DNA of 64,000 bases, taken from positions 2,604,001 through 2,668,000 of the forward strand of contig OY744466.1 in assembly GCA_963556145.1 (NCBI GenBank). Reading direction: 5' to 3'. The position numbers were made by a program, and so were the translations under genes. The notes under the pieces are model-generated. The model had not been told where the DNA came from. It saw only the letters and a program-made list of their open reading frames with translations, and made no database searches. The first letter of the stretch is position 1, and every line of letters begins with the position of its first letter. This DNA comes from Hygrocybe punicea. Taxonomy: Eukaryota > Basidiomycota > Agaricomycetes > Agaricales > Hygrophoraceae. Below are positions 34,440 through 45,266 of this stretch, in pieces.

Positions 34440-37400
34440 CTAGTGGGGTGTGGGCCATTGCTTTGCATGGCATGTTACTCGTCCCTTCTTTTAGCAAGAG
34501 AACACATATTAAGATTGAGCATATATAAACAGTACAGCATTATTACCATTACATGACAATAAATTAATATTTGAAAAGTCATCTATATCACCTTCATTAA
34601 TACAAATTGATCTGGTTGATATACCATCATGAAACCATACCATACTGTTGATGAATATGCGGGCAGTAAAATGTACATCACCAAAGTACACAATTCCTCT
34701 CAATGTGTAAGCAGTGGATATGTCATCAATTGACAAGTTTATAACTTGACTAATTATTAAATTCTCAATAGAGTCAACTGTAAACATGATTAGAGGTGGA
34801 ATTTTGTTAAATGCAATAAATTTAGTAATCTCTTCCCAACACAATTGACATTTGTGCCGTTGTCTATTAACTATGATTTGAGCAAGACATGTTGAGATTG
34901 TTCCAGAAAATGAATATGAACAATGAAAGATGGCGTCACATCTATCATTTTCCAGAATGGTTATGTTTTCACAATTGATACATTTAAGACAAGTTGAAGT
35001 CATTGGTTCATTTGCTTTCATTATATAATGGGCCAAATCACTTATGGCAATGCCAACTTGACCATAAGGAAATATTTCGGGTTTATCTTGATGCAATAAA
35101 TGTCTGATTGTATTTCTAACTGTTTCTAAATCTGTTGTGTGATTCTTGGATCGTTTGAATCCTAAGCTCAAAATCTTTAATATTTCATTGATGCTATTGA
35201 ATCTTTTTTTCCAACTTGATGGATCTTCATTCCATATTGCTAGTAATATTGTAAAGAGTGAATCATAAGCACAGCTCCAATCTTGCGCATCCCATATAAA
35301 CCCTTTTGGTTCATTTAATTCAATAGTACTTGTTTTTCGTCTTTTTTTCACTATGGAAGATGAACCTACAACTTGTTGTAATTTTTGTTTTTTATTTTGC
35401 AATACATTGGCCGTCGAATTTTTATGAGTGACAGTGATTGGAACAGTTCCTTTTGCAGGAACAAAGTTGAGGTTTCTGAAATCTGCCTTTTGATTTTTGT
35501 TCATAGGTTTAATTAATTGCCATGGAGAGGGCTGTGTTGTGTATTGATTTAGTTGCTCCGTGGCTTTCCATGCGATAGCATGATGAATGTTTTTTGGAAT
35601 ATATGACTTTCCTTTCCATTTTCTAAATTGATCAATGATAGAATTTCGCTGATCTCCCTTGACATGGTCTGGTAAGAGTCCTTGATATTTCAGTTTGGTA
35701 ATCTCATCAAGCAGTTCTAATTCTCTGAATTCCTGCCTGAGATATCCAGAAGCACCCCCAGTAATTACTTTAGGATCAAAGCCTTGCATGATGATAGTTC
35801 CTGCTGCAGAAGCACTTCTTGATAAGCAAGTATAATAGGATTGGTGGTTTCTACAACTACTGAGGTCAACTACATTGTTAGGACGAGTACGTCCTTGACA
35901 TGCATAATCAGTCATTGCAAAATTAGGTAGTACCAACACTTGTTCTCTTGACAAAGATATCACATCATCATTGGGTAATGAGCACATGGTGGAAGTGACA
36001 TGTTTTGTAATCGGCACAACATTTTCAGGAAGTCCTTCTATGTTAATTTTTTTTGGAGGATTCAATAATCTGACAAATAAAGTGTCCAGTACAGTTTGTT
36101 GCTCAGGACCTATTGCACTCTGCCAACCCACAACTATGCCCTCTGCTCCTTTGGTAATGCAGCACTCTGTTGCATCATTGTTCCTCAGCATCACTGGCAT
36201 GCCTACACATAAGTCCAATCTTCCTGGTATATGATCAGAGGATGATGCATGTGGTTGGCTCCAAAGTAGCTTTTGGAGTGAAGGTTCCAATATCTTTGTG
36301 TGTCGAATAGGATCCAAAATTGTTGACATGTGATGAGATTTTCTTTTGCTATTGGAACTAGTAGGATCATTCCATCTGTCTATGGAATAGAATGATGTTA
36401 ATGGTCTCCTATTTTCAGCAGCAAAACGTTGAATACCAAGTTCATTGATTTTGTCTTTTTGTGCATTCAATGCAGTTATAACTGACACATTCCTGAATTT
36501 CTTTTGGGCTAATTTTGGATCATTTGGACCTTTTCCTGCAACACGAGTACGAAGAAATGCAATATCTTTGGGAGTACATGCTTTGTATCTCATGTTTTCC
36601 AAAGCAAGCCTCAGTTGGACATCTTCTTCTGACTGATTGGTTTGTCTCATATTTTCACGTAATATAACAACTGTTGTTATTTGATGCCAAAGAGCTTTGC
36701 CTATAGCCGCTTCCTGATTTGCTATAGTTTGACTGGAATTGATTTGGACACCAACGGTTCCAGAGTATAAAGGAGCACCACTCATAGCTGGTGGAAGTTG
36801 GCCAAAATCTCCTGCAAATATCATATTAATGCCACCAAAGGGTTCATCATAAACACCACGTGCTTTTGCACACTGAGCACTGATTTTATACATATCTCTG
36901 CAAGATAACATTGACACCTCATCAATGAAAATGTAATCCACACCATCAAGATTGGCACGTACTTGTGCAAGGGAACGAGATGATCCTCCCTGATTAATTC
37001 CAAGAATGGAGTGATATGTGGATCCATTTACAAGGGCAGCAGCACCACCGGTTGGTGCAAGAACCACAAATCGATGATTTTCATTGTGTTTACCAAAAAA
37101 ACTAGTCAATGCTTTGATGACTTGTGATTTCCCTGTGCCTGCCATCCCACCAAGATACATGCGTAGCTTATCAGAACCGTTAATCAAGGTAGAGTGATTC
37201 GCAATGATATGAAATGCTCTCTTTTGGTTAGTGTTCAACTTGTAATCATTGATAGTTACATCAATAAGATGACGATCAGCTCTGTTTGCAGGAATAAACA
37301 TATGGTTGATGTATGCTGCATCCACTATCTTGACATCATTATATTGAAAATTTCCCAATTTATTTATGGTTGCTGTGTTTGTTGGTAAATTTTTATTTCT

Positions 37401-40400
37401 GTCATCGATGATTTCCTTTTTCTTTGCAAGGACTGCAGTTCTCCACAATTTTGCTGATTGTACTACAGGTGGTTCTATAGGTATCAACGGTCCTATATCT
37501 GGGGTACCATCAATACAATCATCGAGCCACCCTGACCTTTTCAAAGTTCTTTCAGCTATCAGCATTTGATCTTTCCTTTTTTGTCCTTTTTGACCAAGTT
37601 TCAGGAGTATTTCCGTGTCATTATTGTCTTCATCAATATTGTTGTTGAAGTCGTCGCCATTAAATGCAAATTCAGCATTGTGCATGTCATCCAGTTCATC
37701 AAGACCATTTGAGGTCGCCCATGAATACCTTATATTTGCAGTATTATTCTTCTGACGTTTAGCAGAGAAATCATCTCTTGCATCCAAACATTCATACCGC
37801 AGACCAAAGTATTTCATGATCTCTAGTTCTCTTTTAGAAAACTCGTGGTCTATAAAAGCATTATCCCATGTTTGTAATTTACTTTTGAGTTCTTTGCCAC
37901 TTCTCCATGGCTTGAAAAACGTTAACATTGTACAACAATAATATTCTCGATCACCACGGTCAGCCCTTGGCAAAGTGTTCGGAATAACATTAGGAACTAT
38001 GAAAGGATCATTCCCTTTCATTTTGGCATGGTGGGTAAGATATTGTGGATGATTGGAATGTAAAGTATAATCATTTTCAAATTTTGTCAATTTATTAAGA
38101 TCAACTTCATTTGTTTTATCAGCTATTTCTGTGCCTGCATGTCTATTCAAACTATCAGGTTTTGGAATTTCATCTATCTCCATGAGTATATCATTATCAA
38201 TGACATCAGACAAGTTGTCATCACTGGAATAGTCAACATTAGTAGGTTCAGTGCAAGAGTCAGACAAATCATGACAGCCTAGATTGTCAAAAATTTGGTT
38301 TTGCACTGGTTCTTTTCTGGCCCTTTTGGTCTTTGTTTTGGTGCGTCTTTTCTTTGGTTCCATAGTGGCAAGACGTATCCAGTCATACAGTGATACATTA
38401 TCATACAAGGCGGGTCTGAACATATAATTATTTACTTTGGAAAGTCCAATGTATGCGCCATTATTCTTACCAATAACAACCTTTTGTGCATTATTTTGGT
38501 CTTCACATATATTAGGAATTTCTTCATCAGACCATGCACTGATAACCTCTTTAACATAAGATCTCCAAAAGAATGGCACGAATTTATGACTGGTGTAGTG
38601 ATCAGGATTTCCAAGGACATATAATGAAGCCATTGGAGCACCAATTTCCATTTTGGAGGTGAGTGAATTGACTATTTGTGTAAACAGCTTTCTGACTTTG
38701 TCTTTTCTTTTCAGGTCGCCACCAATCATTTCGGAATTCTTATCAAAAATACTTTTTATCACTTCAAAAATGCTATAGGTCTTCAAGGAGAATTTTGTAA
38801 TATAATCTGTTATGTATGCAACTATGGCCTTTATAGCAGTACCTGATAATAAGCTGGTCACATCAGAATTGCATCGTAGCATATATGTAACTTCAGGTGT
38901 CACCGTGTTCATCCAAGGTTCACCATGCTTGAGGTTGAGAGCACCAGTGTTAGGTTCTACAAAAGTTTGTTGAAAGATATCACGGGGAAATCGTCGTTTA
39001 CATTCACCTTTCGAATTAAGACAGTATGGCTTTTTTTTGCCATCATGCCTGTTATGTACATTTAATCGCAATAAAAGATCATCTACAACATCTTGAAACC
39101 TTTGCCACCATGTTGATCTTTTGTTGTGATATTGACAATTCATGGAACAATTATATGATGGTGGATCTGGCATGACACATGTTGGTGGTTGATATTCAGG
39201 TTTCGACATTGTCTGTTCCATTTTCTGTGATACCTCATCTTTAGAACCTGTCATGAATTGTCCTACACACAAACTTTCCAAATATTCCACTAATCTTTTC
39301 TGAAAGTCAGAATTTTCACCCATAATTTTGTCACGTATTTCCTGAGGTGTAAGGCATCCCTTTATCCACAACAGCATATGAAGATGCAAGGTAAGACGTC
39401 CTTGTTCCTCTACCGTTGCATAATAACCTGATGTGTTTCCATACAGGCCAGGATGAGATTCATTTATTCCTAATATATGTTTGATGAACATTTCAGTAGT
39501 AAAGTGAAAAAAGCGGGCTCCAGCAACTGGATTGTTTGCAATTAGTTTGTAACAATCCTGGGGTAGACGTAGTTTAGGATAAAACTTTTCTTTGTTGTCA
39601 GCATAATATAAGCATAGTGGGTGATTGATGTCTGCAGGTGCAAAAGTGATAAACCAAGTCGGAGCACCAATATAGGATATCAGAGACCAAATCTCATTTC
39701 GCATGTATTTCTTGTTAGTAATTGAACCTTTGACCTGACCAGCTACGTGATCCAGATCAGAAATGAGTTTATAGCATGCTTTCTCTTCCGATGTATCTGG
39801 TTTGACTCTATCACCTCTAGATAATCTCTTAGAGAGGTCATCCAAAACAGCTGTATTGATATTCATCAGGCGATCTGCAATATCGTTGAAATTATGTTTA
39901 TTAGTCAACAAATATCCTCCGGTTGTACTGTCCTTGATTTGTTCTTGATTGAATGCAATCAATGGAAAATAGGGATCGGTTTGAAATCTTTTGTCATGGT
40001 ACATCAGGAGATGTCTTTTGTGCATCATATCACTGATGCTTAAAACATCATTGTCTATGCTGCTAATACCACCCAAGCCATATGGAAATAGGCAGGGAAA
40101 CATCATAGGATATAACTGAGGATTATTAAAGAAGGATTCTGGATTTCTAGCATGGCTTATGGCAAGAACACCACCATGGTCATCTATCAAGTGCTTGGTC
40201 GCTCTAGCTATTAATGCCTTTGGACTTGTAATATCTAGATTTTCGCCAGTTACTCCACTAACAACAAAGGGACAAGGCCCATCTTCCACACCATCTTCCA
40301 CTTCATTGTCAAATGCACTAGTGGCTTCTGGTTCCTTATTTGTGTCTGCTGGTCGATATGCAACCACAACAGGAATTCCATGATCTGGATATTGTGCTAG

Positions 40401-42254
40401 ATTTTCATAGGAGATATCTAAATCATAGTAATCCATGTGATTCAATTTCAGCCATTCTAAAGCTGCAGAAACTCGCCTTCGGCGAACCAATAAAGGCGTT
40501 CGCTCCATGTCTTCTGGAGTTAGTCTGGCAGGACCAGTGAAAATAAACGCTAGCACTTCATCAAGTTCTTTAATTGTTGGAGGCAACCGTTGATATATCT
40601 TTGGTGTTGGGTTTTGAAACATGATGGCATTTGCTTTCATTTTATGCATCCCAGAGGAGACACGAACAATACATTTGTTGTGACGAACACGGGCAATCAA
40701 AAGTTGTTCAGCAAATGTTAGATTTTGGAGTTGTGCAGGAATTCTTCCCATCCAAAGTCCATTCGCCAAAGCATATTTGGGAGTTTGGCCTTTATTCAGA
40801 CTGAGCACACATGGTTTGCATATCCATTTACATGTGTCATCTAGCACTGGACCTTTGATATCCTCTATTGGATCAGAACAATGATATCGTTCACATCTTG
40901 TGATTCCCATATTGTCTCTAGTTAATATTTTCAGATTAACCTTCGTCTTTGATAATAAAGACATGTTTTTCAATGCAACCAATTGACCACATACAGCACA
41001 CCCACTTTCTTGGAAACATTCAGGTGATGTATCTCTGCACCAGTTGCTGATTATGGTTTCCTTCAATTCAATAGATGGAGGAGGAGGAGGAAATAATTGC
41101 TCATCTGACTTGTCCAATTCTTCTTTCATTTGAGCCTGAGTTTCTTCTTTGCCGCACTCATATGTTTCTGTCATTTTTTGTCTTCTGTACCACTGTTTAC
41201 ACAGGTCTTTATGTGATTTAATATCATGCACATGAAAAATAGAAACATGAGTATCACAAGCTGAACAATTATGCCTCATTAATGCCACAGATAGATCTTG
41301 TCCATGTAATCTTCGTAATGTCTTTGACAAATATATACCATGTATTGTTGTTATTTCATCAATATCCTTCACTGTCAAATTTGGCAGAAGTTCATGTAAA
41401 GGCATTTTAACACATGCATATGTTTTTCTATCTTCATATAAAGTGTTGGCTGTTTGTTCATCAATATGCCCCACATATTCGAATAATATGTCAGAATCAT
41501 AGTTGATATTATTAGACGGTAGCATAAAAGATTGAAGAAAGCTAAACTTGAATGTTGGTATTCGTTTACCACCACCAATGTAGTCATATCTATGAACGAA
41601 ATTTATATATAAAGATTTAAACAAGTGTCCGAATAAATTCAAATTGAACACAATTATGTTTGAACGGCTATGCCGTATTATGAAACATAGTGTGGTCCAC
41701 AGCAACGTTGCATGTGATAGAGAACTAGTAATACAATGAAATAAATATGCTTTGAAATTATGTCGTCTCAATAGCGATCGCATGAGCAATGCTTTGATCA
41801 TTTTACAACGACATTGGACAGTGATAGGTTTGAGAAGACAATACAAAGCAAAGAGATATTTAGGAGGTAAGAAATATGTTCTGGCATATTGAATAGAACG
41901 TATTCGCATTTTGAAGGCGCTATTTTTAAATGTAGTCCAAATGAATAATGGATCGACTGTCAAGTTATCTTTTGTTTCTTTTGTTATTCCAATGATCTTT
42001 ACATATAGTGTTGCATTTATTTGCATCAATATTGTTGCATCGCCCTGATCTGGGGCCAACTCATGTTCTATGAGTTTTCTTTGAAAAACATCCAATTCTT
42101 GGGTCAAGGTCGATATCACAGGACAGGAAATTGGTTCAGGAGAGATATACATAAGTTTGTCTTGGCATAGTTGTGGAAATAATGTTGCATTTGCAAGGAA
42201 ATATAGATAAGTCAAACATGCAATGCAGACACGGATGATGTTGTGGGGATTCAT
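34440..42254 (-). mobile_element. Intact-looking Helitron, copy 2
   Basis: On the minus strand the 3' terminus ends in CTAG (34440-34443). Ten bases upstream (plus strand 34454-34471, GCCATTGCTTTGCATGGC) lies a hairpin of seven pairs with one bulge, as expected for Helitrons. The neighbouring base at 34439 is A on plus, T on minus, fitting A/T insertion. The 5' terminus, beyond 42254, was not identified; the R2 sequence interrupted at the 3' side does not reappear there. Confidence 0.8.
34509..42254 (-). CDS. Helitron RepHel protein with C-terminal cysteine-protease-like domain
   Basis: A single uninterrupted frame of 2581 codons. Rolling-circle transposition protein: the Rep nicks and joins single strands, the helicase unwinds. 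Parts: hydrophobic residues 1-240, possibly upstream of the true start; DUF6570-like Cys-rich domain about 410-620 (C419/C422 in CAVCGQL); Helitron Rep about 750-1160 with WFITFAPAD, HUH motif H957-L-H959 and tyrosines 1147 and 1151 (AYITDYITK); Pif1-type helicase about 1690-2150 with Walker A GMAGTGKSQ (Lys1709), Walker B IDEVSM (Asp1778-Glu1779), GDFGQLPP and LSRSASAAGT. The tail, about 2310-2581, has Cys2328 (WSCAYDS), two CxxC pairs, His2528 (VHFTAR) and Asp2543 (WFHDG), the order of a papain-like/USP-type protease. An unbroken frame suggests recent activity. Whether it is spliced is unknown. Confidence 0.9.
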   Translation of the reverse strand: MNPHNIIRVCIACLTYLYFLANATLFPQLCQDKLMYISPEPISCPVISTLTQELDVFQRKLIEHELAPDQGDATILMQINATLYVKIIGITKETKDNLTVDPLFIWTTFKNSAFKMRIRSIQYARTYFLPPKYLFALYCLLKPITVQCRCKMIKALLMRSLLRRHNFKAYLFHCITSSLSHATLLWTTLCFIIRHSRSNIIVFNLNLFGHLFKSLYINFVHRYDYIGGGKRIPTFKFSFLQSFMLPSNNINYDSDILFEYVGHIDEQTANTLYEDRKTYACVKMPLHELLPNLTVKDIDEITTIHGIYLSKTLRRLHGQDLSVALMRHNCSACDTHVSIFHVHDIKSHKDLCKQWYRRQKMTETYECGKEETQAQMKEELDKSDEQLFPPPPPSIELKETIISNWCRDTSPECFQESGCAVCGQLVALKNMSLLSKTKVNLKILTRDNMGITRCERYHCSDPIEDIKGPVLDDTCKWICKPCVLSLNKGQTPKYALANGLWMGRIPAQLQNLTFAEQLLIARVRHNKCIVRVSSGMHKMKANAIMFQNPTPKIYQRLPPTIKELDEVLAFIFTGPARLTPEDMERTPLLVRRRRVSAALEWLKLNHMDYYDLDISYENLAQYPDHGIPVVVAYRPADTNKEPEATSAFDNEVEDGVEDGPCPFVVSGVTGENLDITSPKALIARATKHLIDDHGGVLAISHARNPESFFNNPQLYPMMFPCLFPYGLGGISSIDNDVLSISDMMHKRHLLMYHDKRFQTDPYFPLIAFNQEQIKDSTTGGYLLTNKHNFNDIADRLMNINTAVLDDLSKRLSRGDRVKPDTSEEKACYKLISDLDHVAGQVKGSITNKKYMRNEIWSLISYIGAPTWFITFAPADINHPLCLYYADNKEKFYPKLRLPQDCYKLIANNPVAGARFFHFTTEMFIKHILGINESHPGLYGNTSGYYATVEEQGRLTLHLHMLLWIKGCLTPQEIRDKIMGENSDFQKRLVEYLESLCVGQFMTGSKDEVSQKMEQTMSKPEYQPPTCVMPDPPSYNCSMNCQYHNKRSTWWQRFQDVVDDLLLRLNVHNRHDGKKKPYCLNSKGECKRRFPRDIFQQTFVEPNTGALNLKHGEPWMNTVTPEVTYMLRCNSDVTSLLSGTAIKAIVAYITDYITKFSLKTYSIFEVIKSIFDKNSEMIGGDLKRKDKVRKLFTQIVNSLTSKMEIGAPMASLYVLGNPDHYTSHKFVPFFWRSYVKEVISAWSDEEIPNICEDQNNAQKVVIGKNNGAYIGLSKVNNYMFRPALYDNVSLYDWIRLATMEPKKRRTKTKTKRARKEPVQNQIFDNLGCHDLSDSCTEPTNVDYSSDDNLSDVIDNDILMEIDEIPKPDSLNRHAGTEIADKTNEVDLNKLTKFENDYTLHSNHPQYLTHHAKMKGNDPFIVPNVIPNTLPRADRGDREYYCCTMLTFFKPWRSGKELKSKLQTWDNAFIDHEFSKRELEIMKYFGLRYECLDARDDFSAKRQKNNTANIRYSWATSNGLDELDDMHNAEFAFNGDDFNNNIDEDNNDTEILLKLGQKGQKRKDQMLIAERTLKRSGWLDDCIDGTPDIGPLIPIEPPVVQSAKLWRTAVLAKKKEIIDDRNKNLPTNTATINKLGNFQYNDVKIVDAAYINHMFIPANRADRHLIDVTINDYKLNTNQKRAFHIIANHSTLINGSDKLRMYLGGMAGTGKSQVIKALTSFFGKHNENHRFVVLAPTGGAAALVNGSTYHSILGINQGGSSRSLAQVRANLDGVDYIFIDEVSMLSCRDMYKISAQCAKARGVYDEPFGGINMIFAGDFGQLPPAMSGAPLYSGTVGVQINSSQTIANQEAAIGKALWHQITTVVILRENMRQTNQSEEDVQLRLALENMRYKACTPKDIAFLRTRVAGKGPNDPKLAQKKFRNVSVITALNAQKDKINELGIQRFAAENRRPLTSFYSIDRWNDPTSSNSKRKSHHMSTILDPIRHTKILEPSLQKLLWSQPHASSSDHIPGRLDLCVGMPVMLRNNDATECCITKGAEGIVVGWQSAIGPEQQTVLDTLFVRLLNPPKKINIEGLPENVVPITKHVTSTMCSLPNDDVISLSREQVLVLPNFAMTDYACQGRTRPNNVVDLSSCRNHQSYYTCLSRSASAAGTIIMQGFDPKVITGGASGYLRQEFRELELLDEITKLKYQGLLPDHVKGDQRNSIIDQFRKWKGKSYIPKNIHHAIAWKATEQLNQYTTQPSPWQLIKPMNKNQKADFRNLNFVPAKGTVPITVTHKNSTANVLQNKKQKLQQVVGSSSIVKKRRKTSTIELNEPKGFIWDAQDWSCAYDSLFTILLAIWNEDPSSWKKRFNSINEILKILSLGFKRSKNHTTDLETVRNTIRHLLHQDKPEIFPYGQVGIAISDLAHYIMKANEPMTSTCLKCINCENITILENDRCDAIFHCSYSFSGTISTCLAQIIVNRQRHKCQLCWEEITKFIAFNKIPPLIMFTVDSIENLIISQVINLSIDDISTAYTLRGIVYFGDVHFTARIFINSMVWFHDGISTRSICINEGDIDDFSNINLLSCNGNNAVLFIYAQS

Positions 42255-43342
42255 GAGGATTTGTGACAGTAAGAGGAAACACCGCCCATTTAACTAGTCA
42301 AGTGGTTCGGATCATGAATAACAATTAACACAATGGGATTGATCATATGACATTATATTATTTGTAAGCTTTTCCCAAAACACCATAAGGCGTGCCTGAA
42401 TCTTTAGAAATCTGTGTTTACTTTTTTTATTCCATTCTATGTTCCTGTGACATGCCTTGATACAGGCCAAAAATGCATCTGTATCATGAATAGCTGCCTT
42501 ACGATCTTATTAGGGGTCTGGCTGACAAGACATTGATCAAACCGACTGAGAAGAACAATGGTACCCCCTTTCAAGATATTTTGTGGATTTAATCTTCAGA
42601 GTCTCAGTGATATTTATTTCTAGCTTGCTCAACAGACAAAACAGGTATTGAAGTTGAACAACCAGGCTGTTTGACAACTGTGCATATTTGACAATTGCTT
42701 GGTAATTCATGGAAATTATCATTGTTCTTCATCCTTGTCAGAAATACATTGTCATTTTTATGGAGCTGTACGTATCATTCCCACACAAGTATACTGTATT
42801 ATTCCGGTACCAAAGAGTCATAGCTCCCCTTGGAGTGACAGTTATATCTTCCACTACAAGAGGGGGTTTTGTTACTCTTGTATCATTGTATCCTCATTTA
42901 ATAGGTCCATAAAGTTCGTGATTCTGGTTTCTTACATATATTCAATTTGAATTTTCATTAGCCCGAATGAGAGTCATCTCAGGTTGTCCTTCTCAAGTTG
43001 AGTGTGTAGGTGGTTGTACAACTGAACTGAAAGTAATGCATTCACCAGGATATATTTTAGACAAACAGATTTTCAGTCAACAAGATTGATGCCTTATGCT
43101 GTATCTATGCTCACTATCATGCTCAATTCTTATGGTCATAGGACAGTAACACAAACCATTTTTAACGGAGCAAAAAGAAATACATATATAGAAACTGTAC
43201 AAATGTTAATAGTAGCGATGTATGAGGAGGACATTTGAGGGCACAGATTGTCACCAAGTTTCCAGAAATCAACGACTGGGATACAGTCTTTTTAGTCAAA
43301 TATAATGAATACTCCACAAAAGAAGGACTTACTCCTCCGAAA
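42255..43342. other. Spacer between Helitron and gene D
   Basis: Minus-strand 42495-42340 is open and looks coding (DTDAFLACIKACHRN, KIQARLMVFWEKLTNN), but I cannot identify it; it may be a remnant of the DNA into which the Helitron moved. The rest, to gene D's stop at 43343, shows no clear gene. Confidence 0.35.
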
Positions 43343-45266
43343 TTAAGGCCCAGGATCAAGTTTGGATGTCGATGGCTTGGGAGATGAAGGCCTCGTTTGG
43401 CTTGGAGTAATGGAGAGTAGGATTTCGGGTGGAACGATGTTGCTCCAATCCACATCCATTGATGAAGCGCTGGGCTCTGCAGGGGTCGATGACTGGTGGC
43501 GTGACGATGCACGCATATTGGGACGGAATCCTAGGACATGGAGAAGATCAGAATTGGAATATATACAGCCTATGATGTAATGTTGAAATACATACCCGGA
43601 GTCGGAGACTTCTTCGGTGGCTTCACCAGGTTGAGCTTCTCTACGATAATGCCCGCTTGCTCCGAAGCAACATCCAATTTCCTCCTCTTTGCCATCTCGC
43701 CATCCTCGTGACCATCGCTGGGAGACATCTTTTCAGGTTCGGGAGATCCGTCATCGTTGTCCATGGTTATATCATTATCAACATCCAACAACCCCGCCCA
43801 CTCTGGTCCTAAAATGTCCAACTTCGCGGATTCCGGTGCCACAACATCCGGCTCGGGGGCGATGGGTGGCTTAATCTCCATTGTCAATTTCTCCGATGCC
43901 GATTGCCGGGTTGTGCGCGACGACCCAATTTCAACAGCGACTGCGAGATGTCAGTGCATTAATCATAACAAGGTGAGCAACGTACGCATTTGGGCCTTCG
44001 ACCGCTTCTTCTTTACCGGGGCTACGTCCTCCTCCATCTTTATGTCGTCTATACATGAATAAATGTGTTGGATCATCGTTTTGATATTCGGAATTCAATA
44101 ACTCACCCTCATCGTCGTCCTCGGCTTTGGACTTGATTGTGCGCTCTGTCATGATGAAGGGTTTGCATGTATGACAATCACAGACAATGAAAGTACTTAC
44201 TGGACTTGGGCTTGGGCTTGGGCTTCTTTTTGTCCTTCTCGGACGAATTGTCTGCGCCACCTGAATATTCAATAGATCTATACACCACTATGGTTGAAAA
44301 TTTGTACAAACCAGCAGAAGATGCCATCTGTTTTTTGACCGATTTTGACTTGGCTTTGCCCTTGCCCTTGCCCTGGGCAACTGGCTCCTCTGCAAATGTA
44401 TTATATCATTAGCACAATCACACATGTAATTCTAGATCACACCTTCATCATCATCCGCCACATCAGAATCGACGAGGACACTATGTCCTTTACACCAAGC
44501 AATAACATGACCGATGATCTCGAGCTTTGTGGCGTCCGGAAGCCCACCGAATGACCAATTTGCCAAGGTTCCGCTGTGCCATGCTGGCACGGATTCGTCG
44601 TATTTTGCCCAATCTATGATGCCAGACGTGAGAATTCATTTGGCCATAAATACATATATACTTACCTAGATCCTCAGGCTTGATCTCGGTGTTCACAGCG
44701 CCATGTTGAATCAAAGCCGATGGAGAATGTTTCCCGACATAAAATTCTTTCAGGAGCCAATCATCGAAGATCTTGCTTCGCCAGTCACAGGTAACCTCGT
44801 TTGCCCGTTTCGCCACCAAGACTTCTGCCCAAATTTCGTCCATGACAGTGTCGGTATACTTGAGGTAATCCTGAAGTGAATCGGTCCCTTCTTTATCATT
44901 TTTGACGTAGTCCGGCGAGTAGTTGGGTGCCTTGTTGTATGCGATGGCTGCTGTCGCGTAGATGTACATATCCATTTGATAAATCAAGCGACGGAGCGGT
45001 TCCTCGTATCGTTCGGGGATTTCATGCCATAACTCACCTCGGGCGGTGGCATCGTGGGGGTGTGTCTTCAGTACATAGAGATTACGAGAAAATACGGGAA
45101 TGGTGCCGGATTCCTTGTTGGGTGCCGGAATCTTGGGCGGGACCATGTACTGGATTTGGAAGATGCGATGTAGCTCCTGCAGCTTTTTGGGCGGCGCATC
45201 AGGCCAGTACTTGAAGGCGGCGGGATTGACAGCGGGAGTCGAGGTTTTGACGACTGGCAAGGACAT
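43343..45266 (-). CDS. Gene D: spliced hypothetical protein, 514 aa
   Basis: Eight exons, all with GT...AG borders: 45266-44666, 44613-44443, 44389-44312, 44260-44201, 44145-44107, 44048-43986, 43940-43596 and 43530-43343 (1545 nt, in phase; TAA at 43343-43345). The start MSLPVVKTST is chosen over an upstream in-frame ATG at 45344 because it is the simpler start; the upstream one would add 26 residues. The N-terminal ~260 residues form one conserved-looking globular region (KYWPDAPPKKLQELHRIFQI, RYEEPLRRLIYQMDMYIYAT, WLLKEFYVGKHSPSALIQHG). The rest is low-complexity: Lys/Pro-rich tracts (KGKGKAKSKSVKK, KDKKKPKPKPKS), an acidic stretch, basic clusters that could be nuclear signals, and a Ser/Pro tail. 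Family not recognised. It is head-to-head with gene C across the 82-bp palindrome array. Confidence 0.75.
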
